DNA from: a virus
Reading direction: 5' to 3' (one strand)
Virus record (IMG/VR): IMGVR_UViG_3300049911_000129
Location: 35,995 to 99,994 of that record
DNA: 64,000 nucleotides
Shown here in pieces: positions 1 through 8,280 of the stretch; position 1 is the stretch's first letter; each line of letters starts with the position of its first letter. Under the pieces are notes generated by a model. That model did no database searches and had not been told where the DNA came from. It saw nothing but the letters and a program-made list of their open reading frames with translations. Both the position numbers and the translations under genes were made by a program.

Positions 1-2
1 AC

Positions 3-314
3 GGCACCGGATCGCACCGGTGGACGCACAATAAGGGGGTCATCCCGAAGAAGATCTCCGTGCAGGTCGCGCAGGACTCGGGCAACGTCGATGCCCTCAA
101 CCGGCCGGTCCCGAAGCTGGGGACCGTCGTCGCGATGACGATGGCGCTGGTACTCAGTCCGGCCGACGGGCAGTGGGCGGGCTGGTACCCGACCGAGTTG
201 ACGGCGACGGACGTCACTATCCGCTACAGCGTGAATATAACGTACGACGAGGGCCTCTCGTGCGGGTGGATGACGGACGGCAACTCCCTGTTGCGCGTGA
301 TCATCGAGGGTTAG
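3..314 (+). CDS. C-terminal part of a probable tail or fibre structural protein (5' partial)
   Basis: The reading frame is open from the window edge, so the start lies outside; about 103 residues are visible. The pattern of a His-Asn-x-Gly-x-x-Pro turn near the visible N-end, a strand rich in Val, and a late Thr-Ala-Thr-Asp-Val-Thr stretch resembles the small beta-rich domain that often ends phage fibre and baseplate proteins. It sits directly before a virion lysin gene, which fits a tail location. An internal GTG at 60 could serve as a start, but the frame is equally protein-like upstream of it. Function is an inference from pattern and position. Confidence 0.55.
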   Translation, partial: GTGSHRWTHNKGVIPKKISVQVAQDSGNVDALNRPVPKLGTVVAMTMALVLSPADGQWAGWYPTELTATDVTIRYSVNITYDEGLSCGWMTDGNSLLRVIIEG

Positions 315-318
315 GGCC

Positions 319-2892
319 ATGCCCGCCGTACCGGTGCTCAGGGACAGGGTCACGCCGGGCAAGTACGCGCTGGTGCGGACCGCGCTGTCGGCATCCGCCG
401 CCGACTATGCCGGGCGGGCGCAGGCATGCGGGCTCACCGGCCTAGTGTTCAAGCTGAACGACAAGGATAGGCCGATGTCCGAGTGGCTCCCGGACCCGGC
501 CGGCGAGGACTGGCAGAGGCTGCAGTACATGCTGGGGCCGGCCGGAGGGCTAGATGACCTGATCGGCTACGGCCTGAAGGTCGGCGTCGTGTTCGACGCC
601 GGCAGGGGCGCCTACGAGGTCCCGACGGCGGAGGGCTCGAGCTGGGCCGGCATCATGAGGCTGCTCGACCCCTTGGGGACGAAGATCGACTTCTACATGG
701 CCGACATCACCATCGAGCCACGATGGGCGGTTGCTTCGAACGTACAGGCGTACTTCTCCCCCTGGGTCGGTACTCACGCTACGCCGGCGCGCGCGCTTTC
801 GGCGCTGATAACCTCGTCCCGTGTTGCGCAGGCGGGTCGTTTGCGGCCGATCTACCTCATAACCCCGGCTGAGCCGCTGGCTGACTGGTTGGGGCTCTAT
901 AACAACCTGACGTCGGGTCATGACGGCTTCGGCGTACTGGCGTCGACGGATAATGTCTTCTGCAATGCGGTCCTCAACCTAGCGCATCGCGTCGACCCGG
1001 CCAACGGGACATCTGACATCTCGACGGCCTGGCTTTGGCATCAGACCGTCTATGGGACCCAGACCATGGTCCGGGGAGAGTTCGTCTTCGACCTCCGCAC
1101 GACGTCCGCCGATGCGGAGACGCTCAAGGGCATGGTCCAGTACGTGGTGGACGGCTTCGACGTCACTACGTCGGACCTGGGCGCCGGATGCGATTGTACG
1201 TGGCATCCGACGGCGGGCCTGGTCATGTTCGACGATCTCGACGCGATAGAGTCCAAGGGCCTCTACACGGCCGTCGGGGAGGCGATCACCCCGACCGACT
1301 TCTGGGACCTGGACATCTACGAGGGCGGACCGTGCCTCCTGGGTCCAGTGGGCGAACTGGTCTGGTGGTCGCTCGGGCAGGTCCCGGCGCTGGTCGCCGG
1401 CCAGCCGTGGGAGATGCGCCTGGCGGTCGAGAGCTGGCGACTCGGCAGACTACCCAACTGGATCTTCCTGTATGGTCTGCGCCCGTGCGCATCATACGAG
1501 GACCCCAGCTTTCCGTGGTTCTACCCAGGCTGGATTAGCGTCGGATCTTCGTTGATCCTGTTGAATGCCGGCGCGGGCTTCAGCACGCGTGTCGAGGACG
1601 AGCTCGAGGACTACGTCGACCCAGCCACGGGGCTGTCGCACAAGGTCTTCCGCCTGAGTGGGACGCCCAGCGCGGCCGACGCCGACGCTTACACTTTGCA
1701 GCTCACCTTCTATGGTGGGTTCTTGGCCATGAACGAGTGCGGAAGATTCCTACTGGTCGTTACGCCGGCGTCGACCATACTCCCGTCCATCGGATCGGGG
1801 GGCGCTGCATCGGATATGCTGCACCCGATACTGCCGTCCATGGGTGCGCTCGTCTCGCCCTGCATGCCGATACCGACCGGCCCGGGACCGGGACCAGTTA
1901 CACCACCGGGCCCCGGTGGCGTCGGGGACTGCGGGCAGACGACTACGCTCAGCTGCCCGGATGGGACATACGAGGTGTGCAACGCCATACTGAACCTCGT
2001 CTGGGTGGTGGCGGGTCAGACATCTGATTGGGAGGAGATGGCGTTCTACATCGCGGTCATGGTGCGCGAGTCGGCCGGCTACGCGGACGCCGCGGGGGAC
2101 TGCTGCCCCAACCCGGCCCTGAACTGCGCGCTGTGCGCGACGTGCACCCAGAGCGACCACCCGACGACGTGCTGCTGCTCGTTCGGCCTGTTCATGCTCA
2201 ACAGGTGCGGCGGCCAGGGCGCGGGGATGACCTGCGCGCAGCTGCTCGACCCGGCGACCAACGCGAGCGTCGCCATGGCCTCTATGAAGCCGGCTTGGGA
2301 CGCAAACAAGGCGGCCGGGTTGACCGGTATCGCATTGTACAAGGCCGTCGCGGCAGATAGCGGGCACCCAGGCAGTAGCGCCAGCGGCGAGCTGTCGAGG
2401 CAGTGGATCGCCCGCTTCACGCAGTGCCTGGTGGCTATGGGCTCGCTCTCGTTCCCGCTGCCGTCGTTCTGGCTGTCTTGGCCGATGCGGGCGCCGCTTA
2501 CGGCCGACTGCGCGTGGCACATGGCGTCGCCTGAGGCCCTTTCGGCCATCGACATCGGCTGCACCCCGGGCGTCGGGGGAGAGACGATCAAGGCGGCGCA
2601 TGACGGGTATGTGACGTTCGCCGGGCTAGACCCGACGACGGTGGACAACCCGGCCACGGGCTACGGCTACATGGTCGAGATCAGGGACAAGGCGTTCGGC
2701 GAGTACGTTACGAGGTACGGCCACATGAAGGCAGGCTCGCTCATGGTCAGCACCGGCGACGAGGTCGCGCGCGGCGATGGGATCGGGCTTTGCGGAAACA
2801 CAGGGCACTCGACGGGATACCACCTGCACTTCGAGCTGCGGCACAGCGGGGTAACGGTGTGCCCGTGCACATACTTGGAGGGGGGTTGCTAA
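319..2892 (+). CDS. Large virion-associated lysin: SLT-like and M23-like domains
   Basis: 857 residues. The first ~500 residues are not recognised, with a possible barrel-like N-terminal part. A Pro/Gly-rich linker lies near residues 515-535. A lysozyme/SLT-like region follows: Glu584 in an R-E-S-A-G-Y motif, then a G-L-F-M-L-N block and a G-G-Q-G turn, typical of transglycosylases that cut the glycan strand. The C-terminal ~130 residues resemble M23 (lysostaphin-type) endopeptidases: His802 in YGHM, and His835 and His837 in HLHFEL. The first zinc ligand of M23 (the His four residues before Asp745) is Leu741, so the peptidase may be inactive. The middle is unusually Cys-rich. Likely a tail tip or tail lysin used during DNA entry; a tape measure with lytic domains is less likely at this length. 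Confidence 0.75.
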   Translation: MPAVPVLRDRVTPGKYALVRTALSASAADYAGRAQACGLTGLVFKLNDKDRPMSEWLPDPAGEDWQRLQYMLGPAGGLDDLIGYGLKVGVVFDAGRGAYEVPTAEGSSWAGIMRLLDPLGTKIDFYMADITIEPRWAVASNVQAYFSPWVGTHATPARALSALITSSRVAQAGRLRPIYLITPAEPLADWLGLYNNLTSGHDGFGVLASTDNVFCNAVLNLAHRVDPANGTSDISTAWLWHQTVYGTQTMVRGEFVFDLRTTSADAETLKGMVQYVVDGFDVTTSDLGAGCDCTWHPTAGLVMFDDLDAIESKGLYTAVGEAITPTDFWDLDIYEGGPCLLGPVGELVWWSLGQVPALVAGQPWEMRLAVESWRLGRLPNWIFLYGLRPCASYEDPSFPWFYPGWISVGSSLILLNAGAGFSTRVEDELEDYVDPATGLSHKVFRLSGTPSAADADAYTLQLTFYGGFLAMNECGRFLLVVTPASTILPSIGSGGAASDMLHPILPSMGALVSPCMPIPTGPGPGPVTPPGPGGVGDCGQTTTLSCPDGTYEVCNAILNLVWVVAGQTSDWEEMAFYIAVMVRESAGYADAAGDCCPNPALNCALCATCTQSDHPTTCCCSFGLFMLNRCGGQGAGMTCAQLLDPATNASVAMASMKPAWDANKAAGLTGIALYKAVAADSGHPGSSASGELSRQWIARFTQCLVAMGSLSFPLPSFWLSWPMRAPLTADCAWHMASPEALSAIDIGCTPGVGGETIKAAHDGYVTFAGLDPTTVDNPATGYGYMVEIRDKAFGEYVTRYGHMKAGSLMVSTGDEVARGDGIGLCGNTGHSTGYHLHFELRHSGVTVCPCTYLEGGC

Positions 2893-3269
2893 TGCAGCAC
2901 TACGACGCCTGGATTCAGAACGACTACCCGACGCTGGAGGCCGCGTTCGAGCAGGTGCAGGGCATCATCTGCCGCTCGCTGCTGCTCTGCGCGAGCATCG
3001 GCTGCCGGTGCGTCATGGGCAAGGGCGAGCAGCACTGCAGCGAGGTCTACCACGGCAAGGTTCTCCGGGTCTCGGTCAGCGAGGGCCCGACGTGGCTGGT
3101 CATCGCGTACCTGCTCCGCGAGTCGCTGCACGTGCAGATATACCTGGACAGCCTGCCGGGCCTGGACCAGCGCAAGGAGCTGGAGCGCGCCCTACGTGCC
3201 CTCGGCGGCCTGCTGTACTGGACGCAGGACAGCAAGGCGATAACGATGGAGGAGCGCCTTGGACGCTAG
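2892..3269 (+). CDS. Unknown 125-residue protein downstream of the tail lysin
   Basis: The ATG overlaps the TAA of the lysin gene (TAATG), implying coupled translation. This start is preferred over an in-frame one at 2790 that would lie deep inside the lysin gene. The protein has five Cys in its first half, a Val-rich strand, and a Leu/Glu/Arg-rich C-terminal helix. No family recognised; probably part of the tail or baseplate set by position. Confidence 0.7.
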   Translation: MQHYDAWIQNDYPTLEAAFEQVQGIICRSLLLCASIGCRCVMGKGEQHCSEVYHGKVLRVSVSEGPTWLVIAYLLRESLHVQIYLDSLPGLDQRKELERALRALGGLLYWTQDSKAITMEERLGR

Positions 3270-3942
3270 CCTGGCACGGCCATTCGACGCCCACGCTGCA
3301 CGGGAGGCGTGGCTTACAGCCGCCTGGAAGCATGGCGACAAGAAGTCGCAGCGCGTCGCCCAGATGTGCTGCTGGAACAATATCGTAGAGGACATGCGTC
3401 GGCTGCCGGAGAAGCAGCGGCTGGCGATGCTCAGGGACTTCTTCTCCGCCTACCCGGCGGGCGGCGAGCAGATCGCGCGCGCCATCGACACCCTCGGGAC
3501 TGCGGAGCTCTTCGTCCCGAACAAGCCGCTCGCGAGCGTGGCCGGGCCGATCACGGCGTGGGCCGAGAAGCAGGGCATGGAGCTGGAGGGGGTCGACGTG
3601 GTGCCGTGGGGGCCACCGAGGGTGCTCGGTGGGGCATGGCAGGCGCGGCACGTGCAGGCGCGACAGTCGATGGGCGCCCAGGCCGAGGGCAACACATACC
3701 TTCAGCGGCTCGATGACATCCTCACGGCTGTGGTCGCCCTGCAGCGCGCGGCCATGGACAGGGTTGGCCGGCTGGCGCTTCAGGACGTGAGGCTCATAGC
3801 GCAGCGTGCGCTGTGGGACATGGCGGTCGAGGAGGACTCCGGCTGGGGGAACCTCCTGGACGTGGTGTTCATGGGGTTCTGGCCGTGCGGGGTCACACCG
3901 GAGAACGTGTTCGTAGTGGCGCACAGGCCGGCGCAGGAGTAG
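3259..3942 (+). CDS. Unknown 227-residue protein
   Basis: TTG start chosen because a GGAGG-like site (3248-3252 region) lies just upstream and the gene overlaps the previous stop by 11 bases. The protein is mixed alpha/beta with an amphipathic middle (about residues 120-190) and is Trp-rich near the C-end. No motif recognised. It belongs to the same tightly packed run as its neighbours, so a structural role is plausible but unproven. Confidence 0.7.
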   Translation: MDASLARPFDAHAAREAWLTAAWKHGDKKSQRVAQMCCWNNIVEDMRRLPEKQRLAMLRDFFSAYPAGGEQIARAIDTLGTAELFVPNKPLASVAGPITAWAEKQGMELEGVDVVPWGPPRVLGGAWQARHVQARQSMGAQAEGNTYLQRLDDILTAVVALQRAAMDRVGRLALQDVRLIAQRALWDMAVEEDSGWGNLLDVVFMGFWPCGVTPENVFVVAHRPAQE

Positions 3943-3951
3943 GGGGGCGGG

Positions 3952-4674
3952 ATGGCATTCGAGGTCGAGAGGGGACACCTGATCTCCGTGGCGCGGGACC
4001 TGGGAGTGGAGCTGCGCCTGTCCAGCCTGCAGGTCTGGACGCAGACGTGCTTCGCTCAGATCCTCAAGGAGACCGAGACGTATCCGGACGGGACCATGCG
4101 GAACGTCCTTTGGAAGTGGCTCGAGGCGGTGAGCCGGGACGAGGGGATAGGCGAGTGGCCGGCGCGCGCGACCGCGCAGGCGTTCTGGAGGGTGTGGTCG
4201 GCCAGGATGTTCTACCCGGTCGAGTCGCCGCTCAAGGCATGCTCTGCGGCCGTGAGGGAGCACCTCAAGCGCATGGCGGAGACGTCGCCGATCCCGCAGT
4301 CGGCCATCGAGCAGGAGCCGATCGGCGGGCGCGTGGCGTGGACGTCGCTCGACAGGTGGTTCGAGAAGCCGCTCAACCCGGTGTGGCGCGCCAAGTACGA
4401 CGACGCGAACAGGCAGCTGAGGGAGCACTCCGACGACCGGTATGACATGCTGCGGCAGCTGGCGTTCGGGCACCTACAGAACGTCTCGGAGCCGGCGCAC
4501 GCGTCGGCGTACAAGTGGCTGAGGCCGGTGTGGGTCATGGGGCTGTGGGAGGCGTGGGACGAGGCCCCCGCGGTGTGGCTCCCGCTGCTCAGCATCATCG
4601 AGCGGGGGTACCTACCGGTCGGACTGTCGGCGGACGGGCGGTCGTTCCTGGTCGCGTCGCAGGTGCTGCCGTGA
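3952..4674 (+). CDS. Unknown 240-residue protein, Trp-rich
   Basis: A G-rich site precedes the ATG. The protein is mainly helical by composition with about a dozen Trp. No family recognised. It ends at the last gene of the first transcription block; a GTG for the next gene overlaps its TGA. Confidence 0.7.
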   Translation: MAFEVERGHLISVARDLGVELRLSSLQVWTQTCFAQILKETETYPDGTMRNVLWKWLEAVSRDEGIGEWPARATAQAFWRVWSARMFYPVESPLKACSAAVREHLKRMAETSPIPQSAIEQEPIGGRVAWTSLDRWFEKPLNPVWRAKYDDANRQLREHSDDRYDMLRQLAFGHLQNVSEPAHASAYKWLRPVWVMGLWEAWDEAPAVWLPLLSIIERGYLPVGLSADGRSFLVASQVLP

Positions 4675-4901
4675 CGGCCCCGCGGTACCGGTACAGGATC
4701 ATCTCGTTCGACAATGAGCGGATGCGAATCGAGAAGTTCGAGGACTCGTCGGTGCGCGACAGGCGCGCGGCGGCACTCGCGGCCGAGGGTAAGGCGGTCC
4801 TGGTGTGCGAGGTCCTGGACGTGATAGGCGGCGGCGACGAGGGAGCTCCGGGCCCTCTTCCGGGTCCTCTTCCGAGGCGCCAGATACGGCATCGGCGATA
4901 A
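4671..4901 (+). CDS. Small unknown protein (76 aa)
   Basis: The GTG at 4671 overlaps the preceding TGA (GTGA), which decides the start. The N-terminal two thirds form a compact Arg/Glu-rich alpha/beta protein. The C-end carries two repeats of Pro-Leu-Pro encoded by a small direct repeat (about 4852-4880). No family recognised. It is the last gene before the promoter at 4945-4972. Confidence 0.6.
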   Translation: MTAPRYRYRIISFDNERMRIEKFEDSSVRDRRAAALAAEGKAVLVCEVLDVIGGGDEGAPGPLPGPLPRRQIRHRR

Positions 4902-4944
4902 TTCTGCGATCTTTTTGTGCTTTCGGCCGTTCGGGCTGCTCTCG

Positions 4945-4972
4945 TTTGACCCGTTCGGCCGATTATTATAAT
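4945..4972 (+). promoter_or_regulatory. Sigma70-like promoter
   Basis: A perfect TATAAT (4967-4972) stands out in GC-rich surroundings. TTTGAC (4945-4950) lies 16 bases upstream. The segment GCCGATTAT just before the -10 recurs at the promoter at 7665-7670. It drives the small-gene block starting at 5013. Confidence 0.65.
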
Positions 4973-5012
4973 GAAGGGCCGGACATGACGGCCACGGTCG
5001 AGAGGTGAGGAT

Positions 5013-5174
5013 ATGGTGCACATCTACGAGACAGGCAGGCACTACGGCAAGAGCAGGCGCGAGAGCGCGCGGCAGGCACTCAGGGGCGAGGCGTCCCTGT
5101 TCTGGGGCCGCGACGAGCGGCTCGCCTTCCTGGCCGGTTACGGTCGCGGGAGGCAGGAGCGGTCGGCGTCGTAG
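5013..5174 (+). CDS. Small basic protein (53 aa)
   Basis: Starts 40 bases after the -10 box with GAGGTGAGG as ribosome site. The protein is very Arg-rich (13 of 53) with a central helix, so nucleic-acid contact is possible. No family recognised. Its stop codon lies inside the next promoter. Confidence 0.6.
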   Translation: MVHIYETGRHYGKSRRESARQALRGEASLFWGRDERLAFLAGYGRGRQERSAS

Positions 5175-5205
5175 CGTTTCGAGCCTTCGTGCGTTATAGT
5201 ATGTA
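5171..5205 (+). promoter_or_regulatory. Promoter, TAGCGT/TATAGT type
   Basis: TAGCGT (5172-5177), a 17-base spacer and TATAGT (5195-5200). The whole segment matches 7586-7620 closely, with the same spacer, which supports a real promoter class. The -35-like box differs from TTGACA. It overlaps the stop of the preceding gene. Confidence 0.6.
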
Positions 5206-5216
5206 GAGGGCCGCCG

Positions 5217-5594
5217 ATGGCGGTCGCGGTTACGGAAGGGACAAGGCAGATGGCAGACAACGGGCTGTTCGGATATAAGAATGAAGGCGAGCTGCATGCG
5301 GCGTTCGACGCGCGCAAGGCGAGGCGCCTCGGGAAGATGGGCAGGACTGTGGTGATTGACCGCGAGTCGGCGAAGGCCGCGCGGGTGGACGGTCTGCATC
5401 CGGACCGCAAGCCGCTTACGGATACGGAGCTTGTCGGCTTCGACTTGAGCGACCTGAACAACACCACGGAGTTCTGGTGCACATGCGACGACGGGGGACT
5501 CGAGCCGCGTTACGTCCCCGACGGCGAGCACACGCACTGCGGCAAGCACCACTGGGACTGCGCCCGCTGCGGCAGGGTGGTCCAGGTAGGCTAG
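5217..5594 (+). CDS. Unknown protein with C-terminal zinc-ribbon-like cluster
   Basis: 125 residues from the ATG at 5217 (AGAGGG upstream). A second ATG at 5250 is preceded by GGAAGGG and is an equally credible start, giving 114 residues. The C-terminal 45 residues hold a C-x-C, H-x-H-C, H-H and C-x-x-C series that could bind zinc. The rest is Arg/Lys/Asp-rich. No named family recognised. Confidence 0.65.
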   Translation: MAVAVTEGTRQMADNGLFGYKNEGELHAAFDARKARRLGKMGRTVVIDRESAKAARVDGLHPDRKPLTDTELVGFDLSDLNNTTEFWCTCDDGGLEPRYVPDGEHTHCGKHHWDCARCGRVVQVG

Positions 5595-5617
5595 ACGGTT
5601 ATTGAGGAGGCACGGTC

Positions 5618-5860
5618 ATGAAGGCACCAACCATCATTGGCAAGAGAATCACGGCACTCCGCCCCATGACCCCGCAGGAGCAGTCTTCGTGGGGTTGGTA
5701 TGGGGACCCGACGGCAGTCGTCATCGAGCTCGAGGGCGGACTACGGTTCGTCCCGCTGCGTGACGAGGAAGGCAATGGTCCGGGGGCGCTCCTCCTTGAG
5801 GACGACCGCGGCAATGACTACGCCTGCTTCGAGAAGGACGGCAAGGTGCAGATTGCGTAG
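5618..5860 (+). CDS. Conserved small phage protein (80 aa)
   Basis: Strong GAGGAGG site before the ATG. The order of features (I-G-K-x-I, R-P-M-T near residue 15, a Trp-containing segment, then D-E-E-G-N-x-P-G-A-L) matches a small protein common in tailed phages of many hosts, whose function is not known. Likely an early protein because of its place after the early-type promoters. Confidence 0.7.
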   Translation: MKAPTIIGKRITALRPMTPQEQSSWGWYGDPTAVVIELEGGLRFVPLRDEEGNGPGALLLEDDRGNDYACFEKDGKVQIA

Positions 5861-5861
5861 G

Positions 5862-5928
5862 ACCAGGGGGCTTCCGCCCCTTGACACGGTGACCGGGCTT
5901 CGGCCGCCGGGTGAATGGGCAGAAGGTA
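5862..5928 (+). repeat. Leader repeat, copy 1: two hairpins plus GGGCAGAAGG
   Basis: GGGGC/GCCCC hairpin (5867-5880), then a GGC-TTCG-GCC hairpin (5897-5905), then GGGCAGAAGGTA. Nearly identical to 8042-8107. Both copies stand directly before a gene, so they may end upstream transcripts and/or act in the 5' leader. Confidence 0.6.
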
Positions 5929-5945
5929 TCTGAGGAGGTACAAGA

Positions 5946-6983
5946 ATGGCACACAAGGTCGAATCGGCAGCGTACGCTGACGAACCGGCGTGGCACGGTC
6001 TAGGCACGGTAGTCAAGGGCGCGATGTCCTCAGCTGAGGTATGCGCGCTGTCTGGCACCGACTGGACGGTGGGCATCCGGAAGGCGTACACAAGGGGATT
6101 GGGCGGCAGGTTCGTCGAGATGCCCGGGCGCTTCGCGGTCGTTCGTGAGACCGATGGCGCGGTCCTCGGCAACGTCGGGCGCGCGTACCGACCCATCCAG
6201 AACGCGGATGGCATCAGCTTCCTGGACCACCTGGTGGCGACCGAGGAGCTCGGCTACGAGGCGGCTGGTTCGCTCCGCGGCGGTCAGACGTTCTGGGCGC
6301 TGTGCCGGGTCCCAGAGGACATGATCATCGGCAAGCGCGGCGACGTCAGCAAGAGGTTCATCCTCTTCACGACGACGCACGACGGGCTGTCGGCGGCCAG
6401 GGCCATCCCGACGAGTGAGCGGGTCGTCTGCTGGAACACCCTGCAGGCTGCGCTCTGGCACGGCGAGAAGGAGCTCACGGTCCACATCCCCCACACTGGC
6501 GACATCAACCGCAAGATCGCGGTCGCCCGCCAGATCATGGGGATCAGCGTCGACACGTTCAAGCTCTACGGCATCGCCATGAACCAGCTCGCCGACACGG
6601 ACGGGCTGCCGATGATCGAGCCGCTGCTGAACGCCCTCTTCCCCCAGAAGGAAGACCTGCCAGGCGAGGAGAACACGCGCCGGCAGGAGAAGGTCGACGC
6701 CATCGTCAGCCTCTACAAGAGCGACGGCGAGGAGTCGGCCTGGGGGCTGCTGAACGCGGTCACCGCCTGGGTCGACCACAAGTACGTCCCGACGGCTACC
6801 AAGGACGGGTTCCACCGTCCGAAGATCGACGGGCAGTTCCTCTCCACGCTCGCGGGCGCCGGCGCGGACATCAAGTCGCAGGCGGCGAGCATGCTGCTTA
6901 CGACGGCCGGCATCTACGAGAGGATGCAGTCCGACCTCGACGCCCTCAAGGTGCGGGCGGTCAGCATCAGGCAGGGGGGCTAA
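5946..6983 (+). CDS. DUF932 / phage-plasmid-like protein (TIGR03299 type)
   Basis: 345 residues, the usual length of this family. Family hallmarks are visible: A-W-H-G-L-G-T near residue 20, Y-R-P-I-Q-N near residue 85, a G-G-Q-T-F-W segment, and the V-C-W-N-T-L block near residue 165. The family is common in phages and plasmids; its biochemical role is unknown. The GAGGAGG site and the upstream leader repeat support the start. Confidence 0.85.
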   Translation: MAHKVESAAYADEPAWHGLGTVVKGAMSSAEVCALSGTDWTVGIRKAYTRGLGGRFVEMPGRFAVVRETDGAVLGNVGRAYRPIQNADGISFLDHLVATEELGYEAAGSLRGGQTFWALCRVPEDMIIGKRGDVSKRFILFTTTHDGLSAARAIPTSERVVCWNTLQAALWHGEKELTVHIPHTGDINRKIAVARQIMGISVDTFKLYGIAMNQLADTDGLPMIEPLLNALFPQKEDLPGEENTRRQEKVDAIVSLYKSDGEESAWGLLNAVTAWVDHKYVPTATKDGFHRPKIDGQFLSTLAGAGADIKSQAASMLLTTAGIYERMQSDLDALKVRAVSIRQGG

Positions 6984-7021
6984 TTGAGACACAACGGAGC
7001 GGGCTTACTGCCCCTCCGCGT

Positions 7022-7059
7022 GCCCACCGCCTGGTGGGCGCACGATAGGGCAGAAGGCA
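7022..7059 (+). promoter_or_regulatory. Leader hairpin plus GGGCAGAAGG motif
   Basis: Perfect 7-bp hairpin GCCCACC/GGTGGGC (7022-7039, 4-base loop) followed by GGGCAGAAGGCA (7048-7059) and a ribosome site. Same arrangement as the two leader repeats, with unrelated stem sequence. Confidence 0.5.
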
Positions 7060-7072
7060 GAGGAGACAGCAG

Positions 7073-7582
7073 ATGGCTAGGGCAACGAGACGGGAGTTCA
7101 CGGTAGGGCAGGAGGTCATGGTGTGCAATGGGCGGCCGTCGCGCTACTCGCCTCAGGGCTACTGGCAGTTCGCGGTGGTCGCGGAGCCGGACGTCTTCGA
7201 GGGTCGACGCAGCTTCTACGGCAGCCGTGCCAAGCGCCACTACGTCAGGGTCCAGTACGTCAACCACGACGGGACGGTGGAGTCCTGGGTTCACGGCGTC
7301 CTCAACGCCAGGAACGCGATCCTCAGCATGGAGGACTACGAACCGATCAAGGCGGCCCGGCTGGCCAGGGAGCAGAGGGAGCGCGAGCAGCCGGCGCGCG
7401 AGGCGGCCGAGAGGATGCGCGAGTGCGGGTTCTACGCCCGCGAGATCATCGGGTGCGTCCAGGACTACAAGCCGGACGGAGGCCCAGGCTTGGTCGAGGT
7501 GATCACCCAGTACCTCGTCGAGACGTTCGAGAAGACGAAATGGGACGCTGACGCGCGGAGCCGGTACATCGCGACTAGGTAG
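7073..7582 (+). CDS. Unknown 169-residue protein
   Basis: GAGGAG site upstream. The N-terminal ~85 residues look like a beta-rich domain (a T-V-G-Q-E-V start and several aromatic strands). A highly charged Arg/Glu helix follows (about residues 95-125), probably coiled. No family recognised. It is the last gene before a double promoter. Confidence 0.7.
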   Translation: MARATRREFTVGQEVMVCNGRPSRYSPQGYWQFAVVAEPDVFEGRRSFYGSRAKRHYVRVQYVNHDGTVESWVHGVLNARNAILSMEDYEPIKAARLAREQREREQPAREAAERMRECGFYAREIIGCVQDYKPDGGPGLVEVITQYLVETFEKTKWDADARSRYIATR

Positions 7583-7585
7583 GCC

Positions 7586-7620
7586 GTAGCGTTTGGCTAG
7601 TTCGCGCATTATTATATGTG
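7586..7620 (+). promoter_or_regulatory. Promoter, TAGCGT/TATTAT type
   Basis: TAGCGT (7587-7592), 17-base spacer, TATTAT (7610-7615). Twin of the promoter at 5171-5205. An imperfect inverted repeat (GAACGGCCT with AGGCGTTC, about 7620-7642) follows the -10 and could be an operator or short terminator. Confidence 0.55.
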
Positions 7621-7643
7621 AACGGCCTGTCATGAGGCGTTCG

Positions 7644-7670
7644 TGTTTCGGCGGATGTGCCGATTATAAT
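7644..7670 (+). promoter_or_regulatory. Second promoter, TATAAT
   Basis: TATAAT at 7665-7670 in the context GCCGATTATAATAGTGAAGG, close to the sequence around 4961-4977. The -35 region is weak (TGTTTC, 7644-7649). It lies 58 bases before the next gene. Confidence 0.55.
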
Positions 7671-7728
7671 AGTGAAGGCACACGGACTTTAACAATCGTA
7701 TAGGTGCCCTAGCAGAAAGGAACTGGTC

Positions 7729-8037
7729 ATGGCAAATGGTTGGGACACAGTCAAGTTCGACAAGGACGGCACGATCAAGCTAGAGGAGCGCGGGACGGCC
7801 ACAGTCGAGGAGCTCAGGCGTCTGGACGCGGACGACGTCGAGTTTTACGTCGACCGCTTGGTGGACATAAAGCGGGCCCGGGAGCTCGGGGTTCTGGACC
7901 TCATCCGGTGCGCGACGTGCATTCGGCGACTGAGCGCGTATGGCGACGAGCCCGTATGCCTGTGTGAGACGTCGTCTGACGACGAGACGCCAGAAGATCG
8001 CAACCTCACTGAGCTGGCGCACATCCAGCACGGCTAG
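7729..8037 (+). CDS. Small unknown protein (102 aa) with Cys pairs
   Basis: AAAGGA ribosome site. Acidic protein with a C-x-x-C pair and a C-x-C pair between about residues 63 and 82, a possible metal site. Contains an R-A-R-E-L-G-V-L-D helix. No family recognised. Confidence 0.65.
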   Translation: MANGWDTVKFDKDGTIKLEERGTATVEELRRLDADDVEFYVDRLVDIKRARELGVLDLIRCATCIRRLSAYGDEPVCLCETSSDDETPEDRNLTELAHIQHG

Positions 8038-8041
8038 CGGA

Positions 8042-8107
8042 ACCAAGGGGCTTCTGCCCCTTGACCCGGCGACCGGCTTCGGCCGTCGGATGAACGGGCA
8101 GAAGGTA
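8042..8107 (+). repeat. Leader repeat, copy 2
   Basis: GGGGC-TTCT-GCCCC (8047-8060) and CGGC-TTCG-GCCG (8074-8085) hairpins, then GGGCAGAAGGTA. Differs from copy 1 (5862-5928) by few bases. Changes inside loops with stems kept suggest selection on RNA structure. Confidence 0.6.
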
Positions 8108-8125
8108 GCGAAGGAGACGACGATT

Positions 8126-8278
8126 ATGGTTGACCCGAATGCGGTGCCGGTATGGCTGAGGCAGCTGCGCGAGGAGCAGAACGCGAAGCTGGAGGCCAGG
8201 ATACCGCCAGAGAAGCGCGGGAGATTCCGCCTGGTCATGGCGGTCCTCCAGGCGCTGGACGAGCAGCAGAGGAGCTAG
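8126..8278 (+). CDS. Small unknown protein (50 aa)
   Basis: ATG at 8126 chosen because AAGGAGA lies 10 bases upstream and the leader repeat ends just before it. Helical, Arg/Glu/Gln-rich. No family recognised. Confidence 0.6.
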   Translation: MVDPNAVPVWLRQLREEQNAKLEARIPPEKRGRFRLVMAVLQALDEQQRS

Positions 8279-8280
8279 AC

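Noticed and set aside
5881-5910. TTGACA at 5881-5886 as a -35 box
   Set aside because: No -10-like sequence lies 16-18 bases downstream; the bases there form the TTCG-capped hairpin of the leader repeat.
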